DNA of 47,346 nucleotides from an uncultured Clostridia bacterium (GCA_947167215.1 CAMVHE010000019.1:1-47346), one strand, 5' to 3'; positions 23,845 to 33,528 are shown, counted from the first letter of the stretch. Notes: a model not told the origin generated them from the sequence alone. Program-made: numbers and translations.

Positions 23845-25476
23845 ATGAAGAGAATCGTTTTTCTGTTTCTGGCGCTGGGAATATGCCTGCTTTCCTTCGG
23901 CGTGCAGGCTGAACTGACAGAGCCTGGCACACTGCCCATCGTTACAGAACCTGCGGAACTGACTGTCTGGGCAGCTCCATCCGTCGGTCAGGATGATTAC
24001 GATGTGTGCAGGATGACCAAGTGGGTTGAGGAAAAGACCGGAATTCACCTCAACTTTATCCAGGTCAGCAATGTGGAGACCAGCACCCTGTTCAATACCT
24101 CCGTGGCGAGCCGTCAGTGGCCGGATATCTACATGGTAGGGGTGAGCGGACCGCAGGCACTTCAGTATGCCGCGGATGGCGTCCTGCTTCCGATTACCGA
24201 CCTTATCGAAAGCCAGGGCTACTATCTCAAAAAGGCATTCGAAGAATACCCGATGGTTAAAGAAGAAATTACCGCCCCGGATGGCAACATCTATGCATTC
24301 CCCACGAAACGCTATACCTATTCCGGCGCTGTGGTGAACAAGCTTTGGGTATACAAGGACTGGCTGGACCGCTACATGAGCGAGACCGGAAAAGAAGCGC
24401 CGGATACGCCGGAAGAACTCAAGGATATGCTCATTTTCTTCCGGGACAACGACATGAACGGAAACGGGGACACCACGGATGAAATCACCATGACGGGCAA
24501 CTATAACTGGGGACACGAAGGCGGTGCACCGCAGTATTACATCCTCAATGCCTTCTGTTTTATTCCGTCTTTCCCGTTCCAGTTCTTCTATATTAATGAC
24601 GAGAATCATGTGACCACGGATGTTGTCACGGACGGCTACCGGGAAGGCCTGCGTTTCCTGAACGATCTCTATAAGGAAGGTCTGTTCCCGGAGGAGATCT
24701 TTGTTCAGGACCTGAATACGATGCGCTCTCTGACTTCCACCACGAAGGACAAGGTCATTGTGGCTACCGCTGGAGCACCATATTCTCCCCGGCTCCTGAC
24801 GGCGAGCAGCGAAGAAAATACCGTTACCTATGCAGATTATGTTCCAATGCAGCCGCTGAAGCATGAAGATGGCGTTGCGGCATATCCAACAAGGCCCAAT
24901 GATGTGGTCGGAATGCGCAACTTCATCACCACGTCCTGTAAGAATCCAGAACTGGCGTTCCGGTTCCTTGATTTCATTTACAGCGATGAATTCCAGACCT
25001 ACATGGCCTTCTCTGGCGAAGAGGGGACCGATTGGGAGTGGGTGGATTCTCCGTCCTTTGACGGCAGCCCGAAATCTGTCCGCATTCTGCAGAGCACCGA
25101 AGAGAAACTGAAGAATATGTGGGATGGAAACTGGTGCGGTGCCCTGTTCCAGGGACGTGAAAACATCATGTGCCTGGAAGCGGCTACGTCAGATCAGCGT
25201 TTCAGCTGGGCCGCCAATGACCTTTATATGGCAAACAGCAAACTGACGAAAGTTCCTACGCTGGTCTGGTGCAGTGATGAGGATGTTTCAACGGAGTTTG
25301 CAGAGAGCCAGAAGCTCTTCAAGAATTACATTGAGACAGCAATGAGTGAATTCGTGCTGGGCATCCGGGATATCAATGATGACGCGGAGTGGAACTCCTA
25401 CATTGAGCAGATGAACAAGATGGGGCTGCAGGATTTCATGGCACTGGCTGAGAAGTATTACGGCATTGCCGAATAA
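23845..25476 (+). CDS. Extracellular substrate-binding protein, LplA/YtcQ-type
   Basis: The 543-residue protein has a Sec signal (MKRIVFLFLALGICLLSFGVQA, cleavage at VQA-ELT). Its Cys14 is in the hydrophobic core, not in a lipobox. Text such as LTVWAAPSVGQDDYDVCRMT, WVEEKTGIHLNFIQVS and DNDMNGNGDTTDEITMTGNY matches the large family 1 binding proteins that work with LplB/LplC permeases. The DNDMNGNGDTTDE segment has the calcium-loop look common in this group. AAGGAGG precedes the ATG. Cargo is likely an oligosaccharide cut by the GH30, GH31 and GH2 enzymes of the same operon. Confidence 0.92.
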   Translation: MKRIVFLFLALGICLLSFGVQAELTEPGTLPIVTEPAELTVWAAPSVGQDDYDVCRMTKWVEEKTGIHLNFIQVSNVETSTLFNTSVASRQWPDIYMVGVSGPQALQYAADGVLLPITDLIESQGYYLKKAFEEYPMVKEEITAPDGNIYAFPTKRYTYSGAVVNKLWVYKDWLDRYMSETGKEAPDTPEELKDMLIFFRDNDMNGNGDTTDEITMTGNYNWGHEGGAPQYYILNAFCFIPSFPFQFFYINDENHVTTDVVTDGYREGLRFLNDLYKEGLFPEEIFVQDLNTMRSLTSTTKDKVIVATAGAPYSPRLLTASSEENTVTYADYVPMQPLKHEDGVAAYPTRPNDVVGMRNFITTSCKNPELAFRFLDFIYSDEFQTYMAFSGEEGTDWEWVDSPSFDGSPKSVRILQSTEEKLKNMWDGNWCGALFQGRENIMCLEAATSDQRFSWAANDLYMANSKLTKVPTLVWCSDEDVSTEFAESQKLFKNYIETAMSEFVLGIRDINDDAEWNSYIEQMNKMGLQDFMALAEKYYGIAE

Positions 25477-25514
25477 ATGGACCTGATCCTGACTGCTCGG
25501 TCAGCGCTTTCAAG

Positions 25515-25547
25515 GGACCGGAAGCCGGAGGGGTTTTCCGGTCCTTT
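25515..25547 (+). terminator. Hairpin between binding-protein gene and lplB-type gene
   Basis: GGACCGGAA (25515-25523) pairs with TTCCGGTCC (25536-25544), followed by TTT. This is likely a partial terminator that gives more binding protein than permease. Confidence 0.8.
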
Positions 25548-25594
25548 CTGATTCGCTGACTTCCTGCTGCTGTTTCCACCGAGGAGGGAGAGCT

Positions 25595-26515
25595 ATGTTT
25601 CCCCAAAAAAGCCGTATTGTGAAACACATGAAACGCTATGGCGCTCTGTACCTGATGCTGATTGTTCCGCTGGCCGTACTCATCATCTTCAAGTATGTCC
25701 CCATGTACGGCGTACAGATCGCCTTTCGCAATTACCGGATCACCCGGACCATTGAAGACAGTCCCTGGGTGGGACTCAAACATTTCAGGAAGTTTATCGA
25801 TTATTATGATTTCTGGCCAATCATGCGAAATACGCTGTCGATCAATCTGTATTCACTGATGGTATTTCCTCTGCCGCTGGTGCTGGCGGTTCTGCTGACG
25901 CATCTGCCGTACCGGCGCTTTGCGAAAACCGTTCAGAATGTCACCTATATTCCGCATTTTATTTCCACCGTTGTACTGTGTTCCATGGTCATCCAGTTCA
26001 CCAATGCGAGAACGGGCCTTGTCAATCATTTTATTGCCCTGCTTGGAATGAAGCCGGTGAATTTCATGTCCAGGAAGGAGTACTTCTATCCGGTTTACGT
26101 GATCAGCGGTCTATGGCATGATATGGGCTACAATTCCATTGTCTATATCGCGGCGCTGGCCGGCGTATCCCCGGATCTTCATGAAGCGGCGATTGTGGAT
26201 GGGGCAAGCCTGGTGAAGCGTATATGGCACATTGACATTCCCAGCATTCTTCCCACCTTCTGCACCCTGCTGATCCTGCGCTGCGGAGCCCTGCTGAGCG
26301 TGGGCCACGAAAAAGTACTGCTGCTGCAGAACACGCTTAATCTGCCCTGCTCTGAGGTGATAAGTACCTATTCCTACAATATTTCCCTCAACTCCAGTAC
26401 GCCTCAGTTTTCGTATGCTGCAGCGATCGGACTGTTTGTTGCCGTGATCAATCTCGTTCTGCTGACGGGCGTCAACGGGATTGTGGGACGCATCAGCGGC
26501 AATTCTGTGTGGTGA
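25595..26515 (+). CDS. ABC transporter permease, LplB-type
   Basis: The 306-residue protein has a first span at about 17-39 (LYLMLIVPLAVLIIFKYVPM) followed by MYGVQIAFRNYR, a strong LplB signature. The coupling loop is LHEAAIVDGASLVKRIWHID. The C-terminus NGIVGRISGNSVW (W at the end) is also typical of LplB. GAGGAGGGAG precedes the ATG. Partner: 26526-27422. Confidence 0.95.
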   Translation: MFPQKSRIVKHMKRYGALYLMLIVPLAVLIIFKYVPMYGVQIAFRNYRITRTIEDSPWVGLKHFRKFIDYYDFWPIMRNTLSINLYSLMVFPLPLVLAVLLTHLPYRRFAKTVQNVTYIPHFISTVVLCSMVIQFTNARTGLVNHFIALLGMKPVNFMSRKEYFYPVYVISGLWHDMGYNSIVYIAALAGVSPDLHEAAIVDGASLVKRIWHIDIPSILPTFCTLLILRCGALLSVGHEKVLLLQNTLNLPCSEVISTYSYNISLNSSTPQFSYAAAIGLFVAVINLVLLTGVNGIVGRISGNSVW

Positions 26516-26525
26516 GGTGATCGAA

Positions 26526-27422
26526 GTGAAAAGAAAATCCACACTTCAGAGGTATTCATCGGCGGATAAGCTTTTTCTGCTGCTGGATATTGTCGTGCTG
26601 AGTGTCATTTTTGTGATCATTCTCTATCCGCTTCTTTACGTTGTCTTTTCCTCCTTTTCAGGCGGGAAAATGCTCACGGGACTGAATCTGATTCCGGAAC
26701 GGTTTTCATTTGAGGGGTATCGGGTTGTCTTTCAATACCGTGACATCTGGGTCAGCTATGCCAATTCGGTCCTTTACACCCTGACGGGGACAGCCATTGC
26801 CATGGTGGTCACGGTGCTGTGTGCCTATCCGCTTTCCCGCAGTGATTTTTCTTTCAGCAAGGTTGCACTGGGCCTGTGCGTTTTCACCATGTACTTTTCG
26901 GGCGGACTGATTCCCACCTACCTGAATATCCGTTCGCTGGGACTGCTGAACACCATGTGGGCCATTGTACTGCCGTCCTCTCTCAATGTTTACAACATGC
27001 TGGTTATGCGCACCTATTTCAGGTCCCAGATACCGGGAGAACTGAGGGATTCGGCGCAGATCGACGGATGCGGGGAATGGCGGTATCTGATCCGCATCGT
27101 GATTCCCCTTTCCGGCAGTGTACTGGGGGTTGTGGCACTTTACTATGGCGTGGCCAGATGGAATGCTTACTTTGATTCCATGATTTACATTCAGAACCGC
27201 GCCAAACTGCCGCTGCAGAACATTCTTCGGGAAATCCTCATTGTCAACACCACGGTGGCGGACCTGGGGATGGATGCCGAAACGGAAGCCATTGCCGCAG
27301 AACGGGCAGAGCTTTTGAAGTATTCCATTATTGTCCTGGCTTCCATTCCGATGATGCTGATTTATCCGTTCATTCAGAAGTCGTTTGTCAAGGGGGTCAT
27401 GGTCGGCTCCGTCAAGGGGTGA
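26526..27422 (+). CDS. ABC transporter permease, LplC-type
   Basis: The GTG start at 26526 gives 298 residues and is preceded by GAGGTGATC overlapping the lplB-type stop. The protein has six spans, with the first at about 17-39 (LLDIVVLSVIFVIILYPLLY), the coupling loop LRDSAQIDGCGEWRYLIRIV, and the ending QKSFVKGVMVGSVKG characteristic of LplC permeases. The upstream in-frame ATG (26481) would overlap lplB by 35 bases and has no ribosome binding site. Confidence 0.95.
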   Translation: MKRKSTLQRYSSADKLFLLLDIVVLSVIFVIILYPLLYVVFSSFSGGKMLTGLNLIPERFSFEGYRVVFQYRDIWVSYANSVLYTLTGTAIAMVVTVLCAYPLSRSDFSFSKVALGLCVFTMYFSGGLIPTYLNIRSLGLLNTMWAIVLPSSLNVYNMLVMRTYFRSQIPGELRDSAQIDGCGEWRYLIRIVIPLSGSVLGVVALYYGVARWNAYFDSMIYIQNRAKLPLQNILREILIVNTTVADLGMDAETEAIAAERAELLKYSIIVLASIPMMLIYPFIQKSFVKGVMVGSVKG

Positions 27423-27440
27423 TCCGGATTGGAGAAAAAG

Positions 27441-28808
27441 ATGAAGGTTATGCAATATACAACGGTGGGGGATGTGCATCTGCGTCCCTTTGAGATGAAG
27501 CCGATGGGGACGGAAATGAGCGGCATCCTGACCCTCCGACTGTCCGGAAAGAAGCGCAGGGAGGAAATCCTCGGGTTCGGAGTGGCACTGACCGGAAGCT
27601 CCTGCTACCACCTGAACCGGATGAATCCGGAAAGCCGGCATGCATTCCTGAAGGAAATATACGGAAGGGACGGCCTTCGCCTGTCTGTGGGACGCCTGTC
27701 GGTTGGATCAAGCGACTATTCCGCAGAGCTTTACAGTTACGATGATGTGCAGGACGATACGTCGCTCAGCCATTTTTCCGTGGCACGGGATGAAGCATAT
27801 ATCCTGCCCATGATTCGTGAGGTGCTCCGCATCCGGAAGGATCTTTTTCTTCTTGCGTCGCCCTGGTCCCCGCCCGGATGGATGAAAAGCGGCGGGTCCC
27901 TGTGCGGCGGTTTCATGCGGGACCGGTATGTGGACTGTTATGCGGACTACATTGTGAAATTCCTGAAAGCATACCGGGAGCATGGGGTACCCGTCCGGGC
28001 AGTGACGCCTCAGAATGAACCGGAGGCGGGAACGAAAGGGAAATATGCCTCCGCGATCTGGTCCCCGGATACGGAGGCGGAGTTCATCCTGGCTTTGAAG
28101 CACCAGCTCCTGGCTGCAGGACTGGACACGGAAATATGGATGTTCGATCACAATTTCGACGGCTGGCACCGGGTAGCCTGGCAGCTGAAGGAATATCCGA
28201 AACTGCTTGAGAATACCCACAGCGTGGCCTTTCATTATTATCTGCATGCGGTGGAACAGATCGAGAGGCTGCGGGAACTGTATCCCGGGCTGGAGTTCCA
28301 CTTCACGGAAGGCGGTCCGCGTCTGTATGATCATTATGCCACGGATTTCTGCAAATGGGGGATCATGATCGCTCGGGCGATGAATCACGGCATGCGCTCC
28401 TTCTGTGGCTGGAACCTGATGCTGGATGAACTTGGAGGGCCGAATCTGGGCCCCCATGCCTGCGGAGGACTGGTGACGAGGAACAGTGCAAGCGGCGAGC
28501 TGACCTTTTCGGGGCAGTACAAGGCGCTGGGACATTTTTCCCGTTTTGTGGATCCTGGTGCACGGGTCCTGGAAAGCGAAATGCTGGGAGACGGTCAATG
28601 CATGTTCCGGTATCCTGATATGGGACTGCCGACGGAAGCCTGCGTCCTCCAGAATCCGGATGGCGGCACGGTGATGGTTGTTACGAACCCGAATGCCGAG
28701 AAGCGGCAGGTTCAGGTCTTTTACCGGGGATCCTGGTGGTATTGCGAAATGCTTCCGGAATCGGTATCGACGCTGGTATTTCCGGGCGGAGAGGAGCAGA
28801 AAGCATGA
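27441..28808 (+). CDS. GH30-family glycosidase (glucosylceramidase-like)
   Basis: The 455-residue enzyme has the GH30 pair: acid/base Glu193 in VTPQNEPEAG and nucleophile Glu290 in EFHFTEGGPR. Other family text is GFGVALTGSSCYHLN, RLSVGRLSVGSSDYS and LLASPWSPPGWMK. It lacks a signal peptide, so it cuts imported glycans inside the cell. Substrates in the family include beta-glucosides, beta-1,6-glucans and beta-xylosides, and the exact one cannot be told here. ATG 27441 (GGAG 6 bases before) is preferred. A TTG at 27429 would add four residues. Its stop overlaps the next start by 4 bases. Confidence 0.9.
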   Translation: MKVMQYTTVGDVHLRPFEMKPMGTEMSGILTLRLSGKKRREEILGFGVALTGSSCYHLNRMNPESRHAFLKEIYGRDGLRLSVGRLSVGSSDYSAELYSYDDVQDDTSLSHFSVARDEAYILPMIREVLRIRKDLFLLASPWSPPGWMKSGGSLCGGFMRDRYVDCYADYIVKFLKAYREHGVPVRAVTPQNEPEAGTKGKYASAIWSPDTEAEFILALKHQLLAAGLDTEIWMFDHNFDGWHRVAWQLKEYPKLLENTHSVAFHYYLHAVEQIERLRELYPGLEFHFTEGGPRLYDHYATDFCKWGIMIARAMNHGMRSFCGWNLMLDELGGPNLGPHACGGLVTRNSASGELTFSGQYKALGHFSRFVDPGARVLESEMLGDGQCMFRYPDMGLPTEACVLQNPDGGTVMVVTNPNAEKRQVQVFYRGSWWYCEMLPESVSTLVFPGGEEQKA

Positions 28809-31267
28809 CATATCCTCTGCTGGAGGCGCTGCGTATGAAGGCAGATGCCGAACCTTATGAAAATCAGGTTTTCCGCTGCGGAGAGTTCCGGATTACGGTC
28901 ATAACGCCGCAGCTTATCCGCATCGAACAGGGGACATTTACCGATGAAGCGACCCTGACCGTTGTGCACCGGAAATTGGAGAAAGCAGCCTGTGAAACCG
29001 GACAGGAGCACGGCTGCTTTTTTCTGAAGACGGCTTTCCTGACGCTGACGCTGGATGCTTCCCTGCCGCCGGAGAAAGGGCTGGTGATCCGAAATGAGGG
29101 TTCACCGGCCTTCCGGTGGCACTTCGGGGAGAAGCCGCGGTGGAATCTCGGAGGAACAGCGGTGACGCTGGACGGGACGGACGGGGAATGCGCCATCGGG
29201 GATGGCGTATGCGCGCTGGATGGATTTGCGGTGCTGGATGACAGCAATACCCCTGTCATGCTGAAGGACGGATGGTTTGCTTCCAGGCAGCCGGGAAAGG
29301 ATATCTATTTCTTTGGCTACGGGCACCGTTATACCCGGTGTGTTCAGGATTACTGTTTGCTGACGGGGAGAGTGCCCATGTTGCCGGCATATGCCCTGGG
29401 CAACTGGTGGAGCCGGTATTATGCCTATTCCCAGGAGGAGTATCTTGCGCTCCTGGAACGCTTTGAGAAGGAAGACATCCCCCTCAGTACCGCGGTCCTG
29501 GATATGGACTGGCATGTAACGGCAGGGGAAGGCCGTCCGTACCGGAGTGACTTTCTCCACGACGGATGGACCGGATTTACCTGGAACGAAGCGCTGTTCC
29601 CGGATTACCGGGAGCTGATCCGGGACATGCACCGGCGGGGACTCCACCTGGCCCTCAACCTGCATCCTGCAGGCGGCATCCGCTCCCATGAGCGGCAGTA
29701 TGAAGAGGCGGCAAAAGCCATGGGCCTGAATCCGGAGGAGAAGAGTCCGATCCCCTTCAACAGCCTGGACCCGCTGTTTCTCAGCACGTATTTCGAAAAG
29801 CTGCTCTTTCCCTATGAAGAAGACGGCGTGGATTTCTGGTGGATTGACTGGCAGCAGGGAAACGATCTCCGGCGGATAGCGGGGGAAGCTTACTGCCCGC
29901 ATGCACCGAAATCCATTTCACCGAACTGGATGCTTAATCACATGCATTATCTGGCGTCCGTGCGGAACGGACGCCGCGGCCTGATCTTCTCCCGGAATGC
30001 GGGCTTCGGCAGTCAGCGCTATCCAATCGGGTTTTCGGGCGATACGTATATGACGTGGGAGAGTCTCCGGTTCCAGCCGTACTTTACGGCAACGGCGGCC
30101 AACATCGGTTATGGATGGTGGAGCCATGATATCGGCGGTCACATGGGAGGGGTGCGGGATGATGAGCTTATGGTCCGCTGGGTCCAGTTCGGGGTCTTCT
30201 CGCCGATCTTCCGCCTTCACAGCTCAAACAGCCCCTTCAACCGGCGGGAACCCTGGACATTCAATCCGCGCTGCGAAACGGTGATCGCCCGCTTCATGCG
30301 CCTTCGTCACCAGCTGTTTCCCTACCTGTATACCATGAACAGGCGGGTACAGGAGACGCAGATTCCCCTGATACTGCCGATGTATCATACCCATCCGGAA
30401 GAGAAGGATGCATATCGGGTACCCAATCAGTACTGGTTCGGCACGGAGATGATTGCCGCACCTGTCTGTGAACCGGCGGATGGAAGCGGCCTGGCCAAAG
30501 CCACCGTCTTCTTCCCGGAAGGAATCTGGACGGACTTTTTTTCCGGAGTGATCTATCATGGCGGGCAGACGCTGGCTGTCTGCAGACCGCTGGAGGAGAT
30601 GCCCCTTTTCCTGAAGGCCGGCGCCATTGTTCCCCTGCAGGCACACTGTCCGGGAAGCCGGAAACTGGGAGGGGCGAAGGAAATGGAGCTGCTGGTTGCA
30701 CCGGGAAAGAGCGGACACTTCGATATCTGGGAAGATGACGGCGAAACGGATGCCTGGCGGGATGGGATATTCTGCAGGACGTCGATCTGTTTTGCCTGGA
30801 CGAAGGATAAAGCGGTACTTGAGATTGAAAGGCCGCAGGAAACGCATGGCCTGATTCCCGTCACACGCAGGTACACCATTCATTTCATCGGGTTTTCGTC
30901 AGACTGCGTATGCAGAAGGGACGGTAACCCCATGGAAGCCAGTTATGAACTGGAACGCAGTACGGTGACCGTCGCAGCGGAGGATTCCGGGGGCACCATC
31001 CGCATTTCAATAGAAGGAAGAAACGGTCTTATCCGTCAGAACCGGGACCTGGAAGAACGCTGCATGGACCGACTGATGCGTGCCCAGATGCCCATGGAGG
31101 CAAAAGGCCGGATGTATGAGAAGCTGAAGAATGCAGTGGCACGCATGCGGGAGGGGAAAAGGGTGAGTCCCGGACAGCTGGGCAGTGACGGCTACACAAC
31201 GCTTGGCCTGGCGCTCTTTGAACTGATCATGCAGGGCGGTGAGGCATATTATGGAGGCAGATCATGA
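28805..31267 (+). CDS. GH31-family alpha-glycosidase
   Basis: The 820-residue protein has an N-terminal beta-sandwich, then the GH31 barrel: LDMDWHVT, the nucleophile Asp348 in FWWIDWQQGND, the acid/base Asp413 in GFSGDTYMTW, and WWSHDIGGHMGG. GH31 enzymes act on alpha-glucosides, alpha-xylosides or alpha-galactosides. Subfamily is not clear. The gene starts within the stop of the GH30 gene (ATGA) and its own stop overlaps the GH2 gene the same way, so the three hydrolases are translationally coupled. No signal peptide is present. A C-terminal stretch of about 90 residues (LDRLMRAQMPMEAKGRMYEK) is helical and unusual for GH31. Confidence 0.92.
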   Translation: MTYPLLEALRMKADAEPYENQVFRCGEFRITVITPQLIRIEQGTFTDEATLTVVHRKLEKAACETGQEHGCFFLKTAFLTLTLDASLPPEKGLVIRNEGSPAFRWHFGEKPRWNLGGTAVTLDGTDGECAIGDGVCALDGFAVLDDSNTPVMLKDGWFASRQPGKDIYFFGYGHRYTRCVQDYCLLTGRVPMLPAYALGNWWSRYYAYSQEEYLALLERFEKEDIPLSTAVLDMDWHVTAGEGRPYRSDFLHDGWTGFTWNEALFPDYRELIRDMHRRGLHLALNLHPAGGIRSHERQYEEAAKAMGLNPEEKSPIPFNSLDPLFLSTYFEKLLFPYEEDGVDFWWIDWQQGNDLRRIAGEAYCPHAPKSISPNWMLNHMHYLASVRNGRRGLIFSRNAGFGSQRYPIGFSGDTYMTWESLRFQPYFTATAANIGYGWWSHDIGGHMGGVRDDELMVRWVQFGVFSPIFRLHSSNSPFNRREPWTFNPRCETVIARFMRLRHQLFPYLYTMNRRVQETQIPLILPMYHTHPEEKDAYRVPNQYWFGTEMIAAPVCEPADGSGLAKATVFFPEGIWTDFFSGVIYHGGQTLAVCRPLEEMPLFLKAGAIVPLQAHCPGSRKLGGAKEMELLVAPGKSGHFDIWEDDGETDAWRDGIFCRTSICFAWTKDKAVLEIERPQETHGLIPVTRRYTIHFIGFSSDCVCRRDGNPMEASYELERSTVTVAAEDSGGTIRISIEGRNGLIRQNRDLEERCMDRLMRAQMPMEAKGRMYEKLKNAVARMREGKRVSPGQLGSDGYTTLGLALFELIMQGGEAYYGGRS

Positions 31268-32988
31268 TGATTCCGAGAAGCGAGTATCCCCGTCCCCAGT
31301 TTGTGCGCAGTCAGTGGATGAACCTGAACGGATGGTGGCAGTTTGAAATGGATCCGGGGGACTCCGGACGGGAACGGGGACTGATTGAAAAGGAGACCCT
31401 GACCGGAAGAATTCTGGTTCCATTCTGCCCGGAAAGCCGGCTGTCCGGCATTGGAAATACGGATTTCATGCGGGCGGTATGGTACAAACGGACGATTGTC
31501 ATGCCGGAGGAATCGAAAGGCAAGCGGGTACTTCTCCATTTCGGAGCGGTGGATTACCACTGTGAGGTCTGGGTTAACGGGACCGGGGTGGGTTCCCATA
31601 AGGGCGGTTATACCTCTTTTTCCATGGATATCACGGACGCACTGCATGGCGGAGAGAATCTGCTGACCGTCTGTGCCAGGGATGATACCCGTAGTCCGCA
31701 CCAGCCCAGCGGAAAGCAAAGCACCCGGTATGCATCCTACGGCTGCTATTACACGCGTACAACCGGCATCTGGCAGACAGTCTGGCTGGAGTGGGTCGAT
31801 CCCTGCCACATTCGGGAGATCGACATCACCCCTCACGCTGCAGAGGGAACGGTTCAGATTGAACTGACGGCAAGCATGCCATGTACGCTGGAAGCTGCTG
31901 CGTTCTACGAGGGGAAAAAAATGGCATGTGTCCGGGCACAGACGGACGGAAAGGCAGCGGGGGTCCTCCTGTCTCTTGCTGAAAAACATCTCTGGAATGT
32001 GGGGGAACCGGCACTCTATGATCTTACCCTGACGCTTGAAAGAGACGGGAGAGTCACGGACCGTGTCGAAAGCTACTTCGGACTGCGCAGTGTCTGGTTT
32101 GACGGGATGCGCTTCATGATCAACGGCAGGCCCGTTTTCCAGCGTCTGGTGCTGGATCAGGGATTCTATCCGGATGGAATCTACACTGCCCCGACGGACG
32201 ATGACCTGCGGAGGGACATACTGCTGGCCATGGATATGGGCTTTAATGGTGCCAGGCTGCATCAGAAAGTTTTCGAGGCACGGTATCTGTATCATGCGGA
32301 CCATCTTGGATTTCTGTGCTGGGGGGAAATGGCCAGCTGGGGCCTTGATCACAGTGCAGACGGTTCTCTGGCAGATTTTCTCCATGACTGGATTCCTGCG
32401 GTGAAGCGTGATTACAGTTCGCCGAGCATTATCGGGTGGTGCCCATTCAACGAAACCTGGGATTTCGAGAGAAGGGCGCAGCGGGAGGATGTGCTCCGCA
32501 TGGTGTACCGTATTACAAAGGCCATGGATCCAACACGGCCATGTATAGATACTTCGGGAAACTATCATGTGGAGACGGATGTGTTTGATGTGCATGAGTA
32601 CGAACAGAATCCGGACCGGTTTTCCGCTCGTTACGGCAGAGGAGTGCCGTTGCTTTCAGACCGGTTTTCCGCCCGGCAGACGTATACGCCCGGTCTTCCC
32701 GTCTTTGTCAGCGAATATGGCGGCATCTGGTGGAGTGATACGGACAGGTCCGGGTGGGGATACGGTGAGCGGGTGAAGAGCAGGGAAGAGTTTCTTGAAC
32801 GGTATCGGCGTCTTACGGAGACACTTCTCGACAATCCTGAGCATTTCGGTTTCTGCTATACGCAGCTGACGGATGTTGAGCAGGAACAGAATGGACTGTA
32901 TACCGCAGACAGAAAACCCAAATTCGATGCTGCAGTCATCCGAAGCATCAATGCCAGAAAGGCCGCATGCGAAATGGAAGAACAATGA
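31264..32988 (+). CDS. GH2-family beta-glycosidase
   Basis: The 574-residue protein is a short GH2 enzyme, nearer in length to beta-glucuronidases than to LacZ. The N-terminal jelly-roll reads NLNGWWQFEMDPGDSGRERG and GAVDYHCEVWVNGTGVGSHK. The barrel carries acid/base Glu397 in GWCPFNETWDF and nucleophile Glu484 in PVFVSEYGGIWW. There is no signal peptide. As the third hydrolase of the operon it presumably removes a beta-linked galactose, mannose or uronic acid residue from the glycan that the LplBC system imports. The specificity is open. Confidence 0.9.
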   Translation: MMIPRSEYPRPQFVRSQWMNLNGWWQFEMDPGDSGRERGLIEKETLTGRILVPFCPESRLSGIGNTDFMRAVWYKRTIVMPEESKGKRVLLHFGAVDYHCEVWVNGTGVGSHKGGYTSFSMDITDALHGGENLLTVCARDDTRSPHQPSGKQSTRYASYGCYYTRTTGIWQTVWLEWVDPCHIREIDITPHAAEGTVQIELTASMPCTLEAAAFYEGKKMACVRAQTDGKAAGVLLSLAEKHLWNVGEPALYDLTLTLERDGRVTDRVESYFGLRSVWFDGMRFMINGRPVFQRLVLDQGFYPDGIYTAPTDDDLRRDILLAMDMGFNGARLHQKVFEARYLYHADHLGFLCWGEMASWGLDHSADGSLADFLHDWIPAVKRDYSSPSIIGWCPFNETWDFERRAQREDVLRMVYRITKAMDPTRPCIDTSGNYHVETDVFDVHEYEQNPDRFSARYGRGVPLLSDRFSARQTYTPGLPVFVSEYGGIWWSDTDRSGWGYGERVKSREEFLERYRRLTETLLDNPEHFGFCYTQLTDVEQEQNGLYTADRKPKFDAAVIRSINARKAACEMEEQ

Positions 32989-33085
32989 GATACCACCGCA
33001 GCTTTCCATAACGGGGATCTGTTTGGAATTTCCTGCAGGTGGGAAAAGCTCATGAGCAGGATGTAAAAAAGTCAAAAAAGCAAAA

Positions 33086-33120
33086 AACAGGGTATCTGCC
33101 GGCAGAGCAGGTACCCTGTT
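33086..33120 (+). terminator. Probable terminator of the GH30/GH31/GH2 operon
   Basis: AACAGGGTA (33086-33094) pairs with TACCCTGTT (33112-33120), with inner pairing in the loop. The T-tract is weak. It lies about 100 bases behind the GH2 stop. No gene is seen in 32989-33528. Confidence 0.65.
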
Positions 33121-33339
33121 CGTTCTTCGGTCAATGATTGGAGAATGCGTATTCCTGAGATTGCGGTTATCCTTCTCAAGGCGGACGGAACGCTTTCCGG
33201 AGTCCTGTAAGAGAATAGCTAAGTGCAGGAGTGGCATCTATCGAGGATAATGTCGTGTGCTGCCGGGAAGAAATAGGTAAAAACAACACGGTACTCAAAA
33301 CTATTCTCTGCAATAATGGAAAGGTTAAAACATAGACAA

Positions 33340-33369
33340 GAAAAACAGTCAGGATTGATCCCGACTGTT
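33340..33369 (-). terminator. Terminator of the PPK2 gene
   Basis: AACAGTC (33344-33350) pairs with GACTGTT (33363-33369) with inner pairs GAT/ATC. In the minus direction it is followed by TTTTTC. Confidence 0.7.
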
Positions 33370-33439
33370 CCTTGCAAATTGATGAGAAAACAGGATTACT
33401 CGAAAAATCCCGATCCGATGAAATATCCTTTTGCTGACC

Positions 33440-33479
33440 CCTGTTATGAAGCCTGCTTATCAGCATACTTCATAACAGG
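33440..33479. repeat. Perfect 12-bp inverted repeat behind the PPK2 gene
   Basis: CCTGTTATGAAG (33440-33451) and CTTCATAACAGG (33468-33479) are exact inverse copies around a 16-base spacer. There is no T-run on either side. It may be an mRNA 3' hairpin or a binding site. Confidence 0.6.
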
Positions 33480-33528
33480 ACTCTGGTGTATGACAAAATG
33501 GACAGGGCTGGGACTTCAGAAAGCAAAT

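Noticed and set aside
31249-32595. 448-codon open frame antisense to the GH2 gene
   Set aside because: The plus-strand GH2 protein has full catalytic motifs and tight operon coupling, so the antisense frame is chance.
33440-33479. 12-bp inverted repeat as an attachment site or IS end
   Set aside because: No integrase, transposase or matching copy lies nearby. A transcript hairpin is simpler.
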